Source: Mesostigma viride (Eukaryota > Streptophyta > Mesostigmatophyceae > Mesostigmatales > Mesostigmataceae). From it: a DNA stretch of 64,000 nt. A program made the position numbers and the translations under genes. Positions within the stretch are counted from its first letter, which is position 1. Every line of letters begins with the position of its first letter. The DNA lies in contig RPFO01000034.1 in the NCBI GenBank assembly GCA_009746045.1, positions 2,499,971 to 2,563,970 on the forward strand, written 5' to 3'. Of the stretch, positions 39,464 through 49,745 are shown piece after piece. The notes below the pieces were generated by a model. The model saw only the letters and a program-made list of their open reading frames with translations. It had not been told where the DNA came from and did no database searches.

Positions 39464-41771
39464 ATGTCAGAGCCTACCCCTCCGGCTGAGAGCTCGCTGC
39501 CGTCCCCGCCCCACCGGACCCTGAGCTGTATTTCGAGGCCCTTCCGGGCCGCTGGGTGTCGAGGTCCAGTTACCCGGGTGGCGTGGTGCAGCCGGCCCTC
39601 CAGGCCCAACATGCGGGTCTAGTCAGGGCTGCCCTCTTTGGGGTCACGTGGTACGGCCCTTCCCCTGATGATCCGCACCAGCTTGTTTTGCACGGGTTCG
39701 ACGATACCGGGCACTGTTTGTTAGGGTGTGGTTCCCGCTGTCCGGCCTTAGAACAGATAGCTGCGGTTCTCCAGTGCTCCCGAGTGTTCTCCTACCTTTC
39801 TACCCCTGTGGGCCGCACCTGCCTACGGGAGGTCTTTCCCTGGCTTCCGGCTGAGGGTGATGCAGAGGTAGATGAGAACCCCTGCGACCTCCTACGGGCC
39901 GTAGAATTCATGGAGATAGCTGATCAATCGGCGGGATTAGCAGTTTTCGGTCCTGCCCCTACGGGCGCCCCAGCCGAGGTACATTATACTCCAGAATATT
40001 CAGCCTCGAGCGCTGCGCCCTCCTCCTCAGCGTCTGCTCCTCCCTCGCCCGTCCCGTCGTCCCCACGGTCGACCCGGCGTGTTGCAGTAGAGCCTACCCC
40101 TCTGGGTTTGCCTGATCCTCTTTCGGCGACGGTTTCGGCTATGCAGGCGCAGATCCAGTCCCTGACCACGGCGTTCGGGGCCTTCTTGGCGGCCCAAGCG
40201 CAGACTCCGGCCACGCCAGGTGGGGTGTCTGTGGTGTCCGCGCCCCCTACCCCTTCGGTTGTTTCGGCACCGGTGGTTTCGCCTGCGCCCCCTACCCCTT
40301 CGGTGCTTCGGCTCCGACACCTCCAGTTGCCGCTGTGCCTGCGACCGACGTTTCGGCGCCGCGACGCGAGTCTTCCGTCCCCTCGGCTGTGCCCGCCGTC
40401 ACCTCCTCTGGGCCACCCGCTGCGCCATCGCAGCCAGTGCGGGGTTTCTTCAGCGACACGGGCGATCATCCCAGGCTTTGGGAGGGTGGTCCCCCGCAGA
40501 GGATTCCGGTGCCCGACTGGAGTTTGGATGGCAACCAATCTTATGCCGGACTGCCTGTCCCTACGGGCCCTATTTTCAATATGTGGCCTGAGGGTGCGCC
40601 GGCAACGGAGACCGGCGCGCCAGCTGCGGTGGCGGGTCCGTCACGGCCCTCTCTGGCTTCGGGTCCGGCGCGACCTCCTGTTGTACCAGTGCCACCTGCG
40701 TCGGAGTCGGCTCCCGCCCCTGTGTCGGCCCCTGCTTCGGCCCCTGCCCCTTCGGCCTCTCGGTCTTTGGCGGCGGTTGTTCGGTCTACCGGTCAGGATC
40801 CTCGTGCCACTCGCGCTGCCGATTCCCTCCGGGAGTTGTCCCAGGGTGATCGGGACAGGGCCCCTTCTGTGGTGCATGCGACGCCGGAGTCGCGTGACAC
40901 GCCCATTCCTGGGTATGGTATGTCCGCACTCGCCTGCCGACAGTGTGACCTGCCGCGCGCCTCTGCGAGCTTGCCATCTCTCCATGTCCTACGGGTTCTC
41001 CCAGGCGTGTCGGGCGCCTCGGGATCGTGGCCTACCCATTGAGACTGATCGGCCTCCTTTCGACATGGTTATTTTAGCTGATCCTGTGTTCCAGGGTGAG
41101 ATCCTGGTGCGGCGCGTTCTGTATCGCTGGGCTAGGCGCCACAACGACTTGGACACCTACGGTGGGTTCCAGTGGGCTTACCCTCCGCCTCTGTGCATTA
41201 TGGCTTCGGATGCCCTTTCGGTCGAGTTTCCTGCGGTGCCGGGTGCTGCGTACACCGTGGTCCTCCAGCCCATCCTGGAGTGGGATGCCCGTCGTCCGGC
41301 GCCTATCCCGGGCCAGGGTCTAGACTCCCGCGGTCACCCTCCTCCTCGGGCCAGCGACTACCTAGAGACATTCGGGTCGCGACAGTGTGTTCGTCGGTGG
41401 CGCTCCCGCGAGGTTCGGCACATCCGGTTGTGGCCGTCCAACGTGGAGCCCCTGGTGGACCTGTTCTTCCCGACGGGTATGCGCCCTCGGATCCGGTACC
41501 ATCGCCTCCTCCTGCGGGCCCTTGCTTGATCGCGGTAGAGCCTTTCCTTCGCCTCTTTGCCTGTGGCTTTCTGGACTGGGCCCGTGGCCAGGTCGTCCTC
41601 ACGCAGCATAGGTATTACTGGGCCTTCCTGGGCCTCTTTCCTGACGGCGTGTGGGCCGATGTTTTCCTCACTGTAGATAGGCATGACAATGTCGAGGACG
41701 TGGCCCACTACCAGGCCTACCTGGAGGTCCTGCTGGCCTCTCGTGGCACTTATCAGACGGATGGCCACTAG
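39464..41771 (+). CDS. Extra 3' ORF of the chromodomain gypsy family, function unknown
   Basis: Translation can be followed from ATG 39464 (MSEPTPPAESS) to TAG 41769-41771 only by changing frame near 39510, 40290, 41030 and 41520, mostly in C/G runs. N-terminal part: PELYFEALPGRW, FGVTWYGPSPDDPHQL. Middle: about 350 residues rich in Pro, Ala, Ser and Val. C-terminal part: VRHIRLWPSNVEPLVDLFF, then FLDWARGQVVLTQHRYYW and DGVWADVF. The C-terminal 110 residues are clearly conserved in copy C (49746-50514) despite many silent differences, so the protein was under selection. It occupies the place of env-like genes but shows no signal peptide or membrane segment. I recognise no family. Confidence 0.55.
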
Positions 41772-42145
41772 ATAGAGGGCCTTAGGCCCGACCTGAGGGT
41801 GTTGTCCCTCCGGTATATAGAGTCGCCCTCATATTCTGGCCAGTTGGTTGGCTGTTCTTGGTCCTTAGCGCTGATGTGTTTACTCTGTGTGTCCTGCCCA
41901 GTGCCGTCCCCCCCGGCCAGGACTCCGTTCCAGGCAGTTAGGGGAACCTACCACCAGGTTTGGTGCTGGCTAACCCTACACCACCCGGCGTGGTGGTGGA
42001 GACCGTGTGAACTATTGGTGCTTTGTATCTGGGATGGTTTATCGATTGTGTTGGTGTGTGCTGGGTGCATTAGGTTTTTCCTACCCCTTTGGTTTCCTTC
42101 TCTCTGCGTAGGGAGGGGGCTCCCTACCTTTTGTGGGGGGGGAGG
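41772..42145 (+). other. 3' untranslated region of copy A with polypurine tract
   Basis: The stretch is shared with copy C (50515-50889): CCTGAGGGTGTTGTCCCTCC with a small hairpin, GGTATATAGAGTCGCCCTC, and the terminal GTGGGGGGGGAGG tract directly before the LTR. The G-rich tract is the likely plus-strand primer. Confidence 0.7.
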
Positions 42146-42719
42146 TGTTACGTCGCGTAACAATTCGTTGTAGTTACGGACGTAAATTAGGTCCTTTACC
42201 TCGGCTGTTATTAGGTTTACGTGCAGTTCTAGCTGGGACATGATTGTCCCCGTAACAGTACTGTGGTATATTGGGTGCCTTTGGGCGCCGCGCCGCGTAC
42301 TTTATTAGTGGTCCTTATCCTTTTGTAGAATGTAGTGGACCGGCGTGCATCTGTGCACCTGCCGGTGTTTCTGTGTCTCGGCAGGCGAGGGCCAGGTCGG
42401 CCCGAGCCTGTTGGACCGTTGGTGACCATTTATGCACGTTCCACTCCGTGTGTGGCCACTCGGCGTGTGTTAAATGAATTAACACATATAGGCTTGGGTC
42501 ACGGCAGTGTAGTTGTGTTTCCTTCCTCTTTTCCTGGAGTAAACGGGTTTGGTTAAATGGCCTATGGCATATTATAGTAGCACATATGTCAATGCATTGA
42601 GATCTGGATCGTCTCGTTCGTCTTTCGCTAGGGGTTTAAATATAGAGGCGGCCTTACTAGTCTAGGTAGTATCAGAAGAGGTAGAGGTAGAGGTGGCGGC
42701 CGAGGCTTGCGGCGTAACA
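42146..42719 (+). repeat. 3' LTR of chromodomain gypsy copy A
   Basis: It starts TGTTACGTCGCGTAAC directly after the polypurine tract and ends GCGGCGTAACA, giving the TG...CA ends of LTRs. Matching LTRs are at 47275-47833 (minus, copy B) and 50890-51475 (copy C). Conserved internal blocks include GCCGCGTACTTTATTAGTGG, GTGTTAAATGAATTAACACA and a CTCGTTCGTCTTTCGC stretch. The first 17 bases, TGTTACGTCGCGTAACA, are themselves an inverted repeat. Confidence 0.85.
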
Positions 42720-44017
42720 CCCAGTTCGATGTCTGTATCAGTGAGCCTTGTGATGCTGACCCTTACCGGTTGGTTATTCAAACCGACCATCGTCCCCTGA
42801 TTCACCTCCTGTCACAACCTAACCTCACTCCTCGGCAAGCGCGGTGGATGGAATTCCGTGCGCAATTTGCCCCCAATACGTCAAGGGTGTAGATAATATT
42901 GTCCCTGATGCTTTATCCCGACGTCCTGACTATTCCTTTTTCGAGGATCTAGATGTCCTCACTACCACCCTCGTTCCTACTCCTCTTGGTGTTTTCCCCT
43001 ATGGTGACATCCCTCATGACGGGCAGTATACAGGTCTACCTTTTCCATACCTCTGTTCATTTTCCTGATCTCCTCTCTCATGTGGGCCTTTTTCTTCGGT
43101 GTGAGGGCACACCTGTCACCTCGGTGGGGGGGGAGGATACTAATAAAATTATTTCTTTTCGGACCCTCCGTCATGTGTCCACTAGGGCTGGGAAGTCGTA
43201 TGGTAATGTTGTTCCTTCTAGTTCACCCCTCTTTTTGGTATAGTTGTGGGTGACTTGTTAAAACCTTCGGTAGATACACAATGTACCTCGGGAGACCAAT
43301 CCTACGTCAGATTTAGAGCGTCTTATCAGTGTTTACGGCTACTGAGCCGGAAGCCTTAGCCGCAATATCCTCACACCCTCGAAAATTTGGGAATTACCCG
43401 TGCAAGTTTGTGGGTGGCTTTTTGTATGTGCTGATGGTCCTCTGCAAGGATGATCCTCTGCAATGGCGTTTGTATGTTCCCCCTATTTGCCGCTCGTCCT
43501 TGTTGTTTGAGTTGCATGATTTAACTGCTCACCAGCTAGGGCGGGAAGCATGTGCGGGATTTGGTAACCCGTTCATACTTCTGGCCCTCCCTCCTCAGCA
43601 CTTGATGTGGATGAATATGTTGGTAGGACATGATGACACCTAGTAATGTGGGTCAGATAGCAGATCGAGCCTCGTACCCTCCCTGATCCTATAATGCCTT
43701 GGGATTCCGTTATGATGGATTTTGAGGGCCCCTTCAAAAAGAATGCCAATTAAAGGCAATGCGCAGATCCTCGTGTTTGTAGACCGTCTTACTAGACGTT
43801 GTCATCTTGTCCCTTGTCCCTTGGAGCTTATTGCTCGTGACTGTGCTCAGCTGTGTACCTTCAGAACGTTTATCGTTACCATGGGTTGAGCAGGCAGTTT
43901 ATCTCTGATAAGGACAAGTTGTTTACCTCAGACTTTTGGACAGAGTCCTTTGCTGCTATTGGTACTAAAGCTGGGACGTTTGGGACTGCGTACCATTCCT
44001 CCTCCTCACACCTAGTA
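42720..44017 (+). pseudogene. Copy C pol: RNase H end and integrase, frameshifted
   Basis: RNase H block RLVIQTDHRPLIHLL and DALSRR are followed by integrase pieces in several frames: YVPPICRSSLLFELHD, RYHGLSRQFISDKDKLF and FGTAYHSSSSHLV. Deletions and shifts near 42875, 43240, 43560 and 43640 destroy the zinc module, and the core sequence is disrupted. The last codons before the insertion are HLV; the catalytic Glu follows at 48799. Confidence 0.82.
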
Positions 44018-44027
44018 TACACTAGGA

Positions 44028-44240
44028 AGAGGGGGTTGAGAAATTTCTCATTTTTTTCTCAGTTTTTCTCAATTTGAGGGGGGTTCTGAGATTTTTCTCA
44101 GCAAATTGAGAATCAGCGAGAAAAATCTCAGTTTTTCTCAGGACGATTGAGAAGAACTGAAAAAATTCTCAGTTTGGTCTCAGTTTTTGAGAAAATTTTC
44201 ACGAAACCTGAGAAATGTGTCAGAAATTTTCATTTAATTC
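44028..44240. repeat. CTCAGTTTTTCTCAG subterminal repeats, left
   Basis: Units such as TTTTTCTCAG and TTGAGAAAA recur every 10-20 bases in both orientations. The mirror-image cluster lies at 48515-48795 near the right end. Confidence 0.85.
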
Positions 44241-45224
44241 CTTGGTCGTCAATACTGATTGAGACACTTGATAGACAGTTTATTCATTGCATATTTAGGT
44301 TACGGACTGCCACCGTTTCACCGCCAAAGCCATGGTGCGGTTCCCGGGTGGGGACCATAGCATCCATAGCCACACTGGGCTCGGACTGCAAGGTAAGTGC
44401 AACGTAAGTGTGTCACTTCCTTATCAAGGCACATTGGGGCAGCGGTGCACGTTCTAGAATATTCTGCACAAGTTGCCAGCTGTCGATTATACAATTGACG
44501 ATTAGGAGAACGCCAGATGTCAAGCAACTAACACGGCATACAATGCATCTAGAACTGGATTCAGTCATACGAAATATCCAACACGGAATATTCGGCCGAG
44601 GATAGTACCGTCGGCAGGATAGTACCGTCGGCACCTAAGGTACGCAAAGTATTGTGCCGGAATCACAACTTCGGCACTACATAACTTTTGCTATACTACA
44701 CTGTATTCAGTGCTGTAAGTTGTGCCGGAAAGCTCACGGCGGGCCCTACCAAGCCTATATTTAATTATCGGCCAGAAAGACGGCAGGCGGGTGAGATTGT
44801 TAGGGACGCAACCCTAATACCTCCGTTTACAACATGATGGCCAGACACTACAAATGTAAACAGGCAGTTGGGCACACAAGGTGAAATTCACCTCTGACAC
44901 CCCCCTTGCACAATGCCTAAATTAAGTGAAGACACTACGCAGGTAGGGCAAACAGTCTCTCCCCCCTCAATTCAGGCAAGGGCCTAAAGGCTAGGTAGGG
45001 CAGCCAGGTATAAACATACTCTGACACCCCCCTTACATGGCTAGCCCGTCAAAACAGTGCTACCATTGCTATCAGCACGGGGAAGAAAACACATTGCTCG
45101 TGGCAAGGGCCACGGCCAAGCCATTCCTGGAAAAACGCAGCATAAAAGTTGATGTCGTCTTGGATGCATTGCCGAACTTGGCTCGATGAAGCAGCAAAGA
45201 ATTCTTGGTCTTGGTGGAGTAGCA
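44241..45224. other. Interior of DNA element; shared 3'-flank segment, no gene
   Basis: About 44690-44890 is the reverse complement of 16440-16620, the 3' flank of the pogo-like gene (GACGCAACCCTAATACCTCC, GTTTACAACATGATGGCCAG). Just before it are a doubled GGATAGTACCGTCGGCA and small GCCGGAA hairpins. The stretch 44890-45030 has duplicated CTCTGACACCCCCCTT words. No coding sequence is supported. Confidence 0.55.
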
Positions 45225-46205
45225 CTTAGGGTAGGCATGAGAGGCCAAGGATTCACACTGAATGAGGTTAGCAAGCTCAGGGGTAATACAGGTAGTAAGA
45301 TAGTGAGGGACTAATACAGCATCAGGGAGACGCCATCTATTATGATTTTGCCACGACTCTGTGTTCTGGGTAAGCAACATAATAAAAGTGAAAAACTGTT
45401 GAGGGGTAGACTTGACATCCAACTTGGAAAGGTTAGCAAATAGGGGAAGAGCAGGGGGCTTAGGAGGATGGGAAGGATCAGATTTACCCATAGGACCACT
45501 GTCTTCCACTGCTACGTACGAGGGATAGAAAGAAGGAAGAGGAAAAGTTTTGGATAGGGGTCTAGAAGGGGCCACCGTTTCAGGATGGTGCCCATAGGAG
45601 AAGGGAACAGTATATTGCTCACGAAGGGAGGAGTAAGCAAAATGATCATAATTTCTGTCATCTAGAGGCATGGTGCTGAAATCACTATTAATTAACTTCT
45701 AACTCAGCCACACGGGTAGGGACCTGGGCAGCCTCGTAGGCCGTGTCAGGGTAGGACCAAGAAACAGGAGGATAAACTGGAACTGCACTAGGGCGACCAG
45801 AAGGGCCGACAGGGGCCGAGGTACGACCCGTGTTAGGAGCAGGGATGGAAGGCACAGGGTGAGGAGGAGGCCTAGAAGCATTGTCAGGAAGTGAGGACCT
45901 AATTGAGGGGTGAGCCAAGGTTGCAGGAGGGGCAGGAGCCTGGTTCATGGTGAAAGAGGGGTCTTCACTAAATCTAACATGCATACGTTGTTCATAGGTA
46001 GGTGGGGTAAGAGCTAGTGGGACGACGGCGACCACCAGTAGTAGGAGAAGGAGGTGAGGTACACAAGTTACCTTGAGGAGTGAGATGGTGTACCGTTTCC
46101 AAGGAGTCCCGTCTGTTACCACGAGTGTTGTTATTATTATTAGTATTATTAGTATTATTAGTATTATTGGTAGGTATAGGGCGACATATCTCCACCCACT
46201 GGATC
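45225..46205 (-). pseudogene. Copy B Gag, 3'-truncated
   Basis: Homology to copy A Gag starts at its first codon, here changed from ATG to ATT (ATTGGATCCAGTGGG). A frame change occurs near 46010 and another near 45690. YDHFAYSSLREQYTVPFSYG and NTESWQNHNRWRLPDAV are conserved. The gene is cut off near 45225 before the capsid C-terminus and zinc knuckle. Confidence 0.8.
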
Positions 46206-46245
46206 CAATGATGTTTAATTAAAAGGAAAAACAATGAAAGTTGCC

Positions 46246-46722
46246 TTAAGAAAAGGATAGGAACCTAAATTGAAGCAAGGAAGGCAAAAGGAAAAACCTT
46301 GAATGTCTTAAGCAAATTAGAAAACAAGTAAAATCAATCCTTTTAACCACAGTAATGGATAGGGAACCAAACTCTAAGGTGAGAGGAGTATCTGAGCTAG
46401 ATGAGGATGCAGCCCGTCTAGGGGGAGAAGAAGGAGGGGTAGCAAAGACACTATATAGGGATTCCACGGGAGGACGACCATGAGGAATAGAACGTACATG
46501 TAGGCCTAAATCTGATTCACTATGGTCTATAAGGAACTGCTGAGCTTCTTCAAAGTTCACAAATTTCTTATACCTAACTACGTTATATATACGGTTTTGA
46601 ACTATCTTCCTAGCGTCGGACCAAGAAAGGAAAATGGCGGACCATTGAGGCGTAATCACTATACGTAATATTTGGCTAAGCTATTATCGCTGGAAGAATG
46701 GGAAGGAGCAGTAAAAGCACGC
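46246..46722 (-). pseudogene. Copy B hybrid-binding-domain ORF, frameshifted
   Basis: The start ATGAGCCAGCGGCGT lies near 46721. A 2-bp insertion after KYYV breaks the frame near 46666, and ITPQWSAIFLSWSDARK continues from 46659. YKKFVNFEEAQQFL and the end LTLEFGSLSITV match copy A. Conservation of both ends and of the aromatic residues between copies supports the reality of the gene. Confidence 0.7.
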
Positions 46723-47257
46723 CGCTGGCTCATCATTGGTAACGCACCTGGTAGGTCTTGTGACGTCACGCTAGAAGTAGAAGGAGTAGGCGACTTAGCT
46801 GGGTTATCTAGCTGGAGCACCGAAAGCAGCACGAGGGCGGCAATAGTCCAGCGCTCTTCCTAAAATCAGCGACCCAGTATCTCTGCGGGGGTGCGGCCGT
46901 CTAATAAACAGCAGCACGAAGGAAAAGGTGTAGTCTACCACGACGCTAATCGTCTCACTAATGCCGAACCGAACAATTATCCTCTATCTACAACAGGAAG
47001 CAACCATACGCAGGAAAACAAAGCGAAGGAGCTATCTAGCAAAGCGAAGGAGCTATCTATAAAAGGGTTTTTCCGCTACGAGCAGGTCTAGCATCTAGGC
47101 AGAGCGTGTCCCGAACCGGGCAGCACTACTCGCCCAGCTTAAAGGCGACCCGCCCATTACCTGTCAAGAAAGTGTCGTCTTCGTTTCCCTGGACGCGGAA
47201 GGGTTCTTGCAAATGCGTATGTGACAAGGGACCGTCGTCTCGCTCTCTACCTACGAA

Positions 47258-47274
47258 AGTTCCTCCGGAACCAT
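47258..47274 (-). promoter_or_regulatory. Possible tRNA primer-binding site of copy B
   Basis: On the minus strand the sequence directly after the LTR end CA is ATGGTTCCGGAGGAAC. A TGG within a few bases of the LTR is the usual start of a primer-binding site. The tRNA is not identified, and the sequence is itself partly an inverted repeat (GTTCC/GGAAC), so this call is weak. Confidence 0.3.
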
Positions 47275-47833
47275 TGTTACGTCCTAAACTTCTACCACCA
47301 CCTCTACCTCTACTGGGCCTAACCCAACCTAAATTAGTCAGGCCACCTCTAGCTAATCCTCTGGCGAAAGACGAACGAGACGGAGCAGATCTCAATGCAT
47401 TCACGTATGTATTACTGTAATACGCCATAAGCCATTTACACGAACCCGTTTACTCCAGGAATAGAGGAAGGAAACACAACTACACTGCCGTGACCCAAGC
47501 TAATATGTGTTAATTCATTTAACACACGCCGAGTACCAACACGAGGGGCAGAACGTGCATAAATGATCACCAACGGTCCAGCATGCTCGGGCCGACCTGG
47601 CCCTCGCCTACAAATGTACAGATGCACGCTAGTCCACTACATTCTGCCCGAAGGATAAGGACCACTAATAAAGTACGCGGCGCGACGCCCAAAAGCATCC
47701 AATGCACCATGCACAGTACTGTTACGAGGACAACAGCGCCCCAGTACAAACTACACGTAAACCTAGGAACGACCGAGGCAAAGGACCTATTATTTACGTC
47801 CGTAACTACAACGAATTGTTACGCGACGTAACA
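47275..47833 (-). repeat. 5' LTR of gypsy copy B
   Basis: On the minus strand it starts TGTTACGTCGCGTAACA and ends GGACGTAACA, with the same internal blocks as the LTR at 42146-42719. It is the only 5' LTR of the family in the window and shows the LTR-to-leader junction. Confidence 0.85.
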
Positions 47834-48514
47834 CGCCGCTGAATGGTTAGTATGAATCAATGGGTTCTTGACGGCTTTATAAATCTAGTACAGTCACCTA
47901 GCCTTATGCTATTTCATGCATGTTCTGGTTGCACAACGGATTCTTTTTTTTGCAGAAGTACAGGACACCGGCAAAGCGTCAAGCGACTCAGCTAGGTATG
48001 TGTTTGAGATGTGGATGTTAAATGCATGCTCATCTTGTGATGTGCACCACAGTGCTGGTCTGGCCATTTCACCCACCATGTAGTCAGACCTAGGTGGATG
48101 TCCTGCCGGTATTTTTTCAAGTTGCGGCTTCTGTGACTGCACATAAAATGCTTTCTTATGTATGTATGGTGCTGATATTTTTCCATTCCTGTGTTCTGCT
48201 TTTGTTTTGCATTCTTTTCAGTTTGCGGCGCATACAAACGGCACTGACATCTTGAATTTTGGGCGTCAAGCTATGCAAGCGGCCTTGTGAAAGACAGCCA
48301 TGGCAAAATAGTTGTAGTCATCTTTTATTGAAAAAATTGCAGCAAGCTAGAGAACCAGACGAGTTTATGGCAGGGCCATGTCAAGAAATCCATGCACAAA
48401 AGGACGGCTTTCATGCGTAAATAAATTATTTTTTAATTAAAAAAACTGTTGCCTTGACTGCCTAGCTGCTGAAATTATGCTGGCAGTGCTTGCTGCTAGC
48501 ATAATCTGTTTTTC
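47834..48514. other. Interior of DNA element, no gene seen
   Basis: A/T-rich unique sequence. A pyrimidine tract ending TTTTTTTTTGCAG near 47955 could be a splice acceptor, but no supported exon follows. Confidence 0.4.
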
Positions 48515-48795
48515 ACTCTCTCGTGGTTTTTCATTTTTCTCAGTTTTCTCAGTTCTTGTGATTTATCACTTTTCTCAGTCCGAGTGAAGTCTCACTTTTC
48601 TCAGATTTTCAAATTCTCAATTTCTTCTCAGCTCTTCTCAATTTTTCTCACCCCCTTTTCTCAGGTCGTTCTCAGTTTTTCTCAGGTCCTTCTCAGCTCT
48701 TCTCAGCGTTTCTCAGTCGCTTCTGAGTTTTTCTCGGCTCTTCTCACCTTTTTCTCAGGGTTTCTCACTTTTCTCAATCCTGACTTCCTAGTGTA
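48515..48795. repeat. CTCAG subterminal repeats and right terminal repeat
   Basis: TTTTTCTCAG units are densely packed up to CTTCCTAGTGTA, mirroring 44018-44240. Confidence 0.85.
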
Positions 48796-48798
48796 GTA

Positions 48799-48958
48799 GA
48801 GCGATTAAATAGAGTGGTAGAAGAAGCCCTTAGACATTATGTAAATGGGTCTGGTAGCGACTGGGAAGAATACCTATGTTTGGTTGAGTTTTCCTTGAAC
48901 AACTGTCCTCAAGCTGCGCATGGATTGACCCCTTTCTTCCTTGACATTGGTCGTCAAC
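48799..48958 (+). pseudogene. Copy C integrase continuation
   Basis: The frame resumes with the catalytic Glu (ERLNRVVEEALRHYVNGSG) and reads SDWEEYLCLVEFSLNNC up to the palindromic insertion at 48959. It lacks the one-base deletion that breaks copy A here, which shows the ancestral reading. Confidence 0.8.
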
Positions 48959-49507
48959 AGTTGTACAAGCTAACGCTTATACTTTTTATGCGGAAACCTT
49001 TTTGCTAAGGTTAACGCATATTCTTACATCCTGCGCAGGATGTAAGAATATGCGTTAACCTTAGTGTCTAAAAGGTTTCCGCATAAAAAGTATAAGCGTT
49101 AGCTTGTACAACTTAAAACCTTTACGCGTTGGGGCGGAATATTAAGCGGCTCCCTAACTAGGGTTTTTACTTCCGCATCAAATGACTGATTCGATATCGA
49201 ATTACTGATTCGATATTAATCCGGGTCCGATATCTACCTCGCTAGGCGATTAATTAGGTCCGACCGGTGCCCCGGCGGATCCTCCCAAATAATCCCTACT
49301 CGGCACTGTCCCCACGAGGTTTCGAACCCATGACTTCCGCGCCGCGCCGGTTCTAAGTTGTACAAGCTAACGCTTATACTTTTTATGCGGAAACCTTGTA
49401 GCTAAGGTTATCGCATATTCTTACATCCTGCGCAGGATGTAAGAATATGCGATAACCTTAGCTACAAGGTTTCCGCATAAAAAGTATAAGCGTTAGCTTG
49501 TACAACT
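48959..49507. mobile_element. Foldback element made of two long palindromes (5-bp duplication)
   Basis: TCAAC flanks the insert at 48954-48958 and 49508-49512. Both terminal blocks (48959-49109 and 49357-49507) begin AGTTGTACAAGCTAACGC and end GCGTTAGCTTGTACAACT, and each is a palindrome of about 150 bp centred on ACATCCTGCGCAGGATGT. The right block is a perfect palindrome by eye; the left has a few changes. The 247-bp spacer contains a B-box-like GGGTTCGAAACC on the minus strand near 49310. No coding capacity. Removing the insert restores GGT CGT CAA CCC TTG (GRQPL) as in copy A. Confidence 0.8.
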
Positions 49508-49512
49508 TCAAC

Positions 49513-49672
49513 CCTTGACTCCCACCTCTCTTTTGGCTAGTCCTCTCCGTGATAAGGATACCGTGTGGCGTGAAACGATTGGTGAGGTAAATAGGGTGTA
49601 ATACACCGAGTCGGAGTTAGATGGATGTAGTCGCCTCCTGCAGGAGTACAAAACCTGCACAACCTCTATCTG
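49513..49672 (+). pseudogene. Copy C integrase tail, chromodomain partly deleted
   Basis: LTPTSLLASPLRDKD is followed after a large deletion by TESELDGCSRLLQEYK, the end of the chromodomain region of copy A. A stop (TAA) lies at the deletion joint. Confidence 0.75.
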
Positions 49673-49745
49673 TTTTCCTTCATTGCCTTACGTTATTTCC
49701 TCGGGCTGTGGGTCGGTTGGTTGTCCCCCGCCCTCCGCAGCCATC

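Larger units (their letters stand above)
31030..42719 (+). mobile_element. Chromodomain Ty3/gypsy element, copy A
   Basis: Gene order is hybrid-binding-domain ORF, gag, protease-RT-RNase H, integrase with chromodomain, an extra 3' ORF, polypurine tract, 3' LTR. The leader from about 31030 matches the leader of minus-strand copy B. The 5' LTR is missing: no copy of the LTR sequence occurs in the 1.3 kb upstream. A 1.7-kb TTAA-target element interrupts RNase H. Frame breaks at about 33400, 33540, 37700 and 38600 suggest decay, assembly indels or, for the first, programmed frameshifting. Confidence 0.85.
45225..47833 (-). mobile_element. Chromodomain gypsy fragment, copy B (5' LTR to mid-gag)
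   Basis: Read on the minus strand: LTR (47833-47275), leader, hybrid-binding ORF, gag. Homology to copy A stops near 45225 in the middle of gag, after the codons for SLASHAYP. The rest of the element is absent. It lies within the DNA element 44018-48795. Confidence 0.85.
44018..48795. mobile_element. DNA element with CTCAG-rich subterminal repeats (3-bp duplication)
   Basis: Terminal repeats TACACTAGGAAG and CTTCCTAGTGTA are flanked by GTA at 44015-44017 and 48796-48798. Removing the insert restores CAC CTA GTA GAG CGA, matching copy A (HLVERLN). The CACTAGG word, the 3-bp duplication and the dense subterminal repeats recall CACTA elements, but the tips are not classical, so the superfamily is left open. 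No transposase was found. The interior holds a minus-strand gypsy fragment (45225-47833) and a segment shared with 16431-16660. Confidence 0.7.

Noticed and set aside
39984-40538. 184-codon minus-strand open frame
   Set aside because: Antisense of the G/C-rich Pro/Ala/Ser stretch of the extra 3' ORF; no domain.
39464-41771. Envelope gene of an endogenous retrovirus-like element
   Set aside because: The position fits, but there is no signal peptide, membrane anchor, cleavage site or Cys pattern of envelope proteins.
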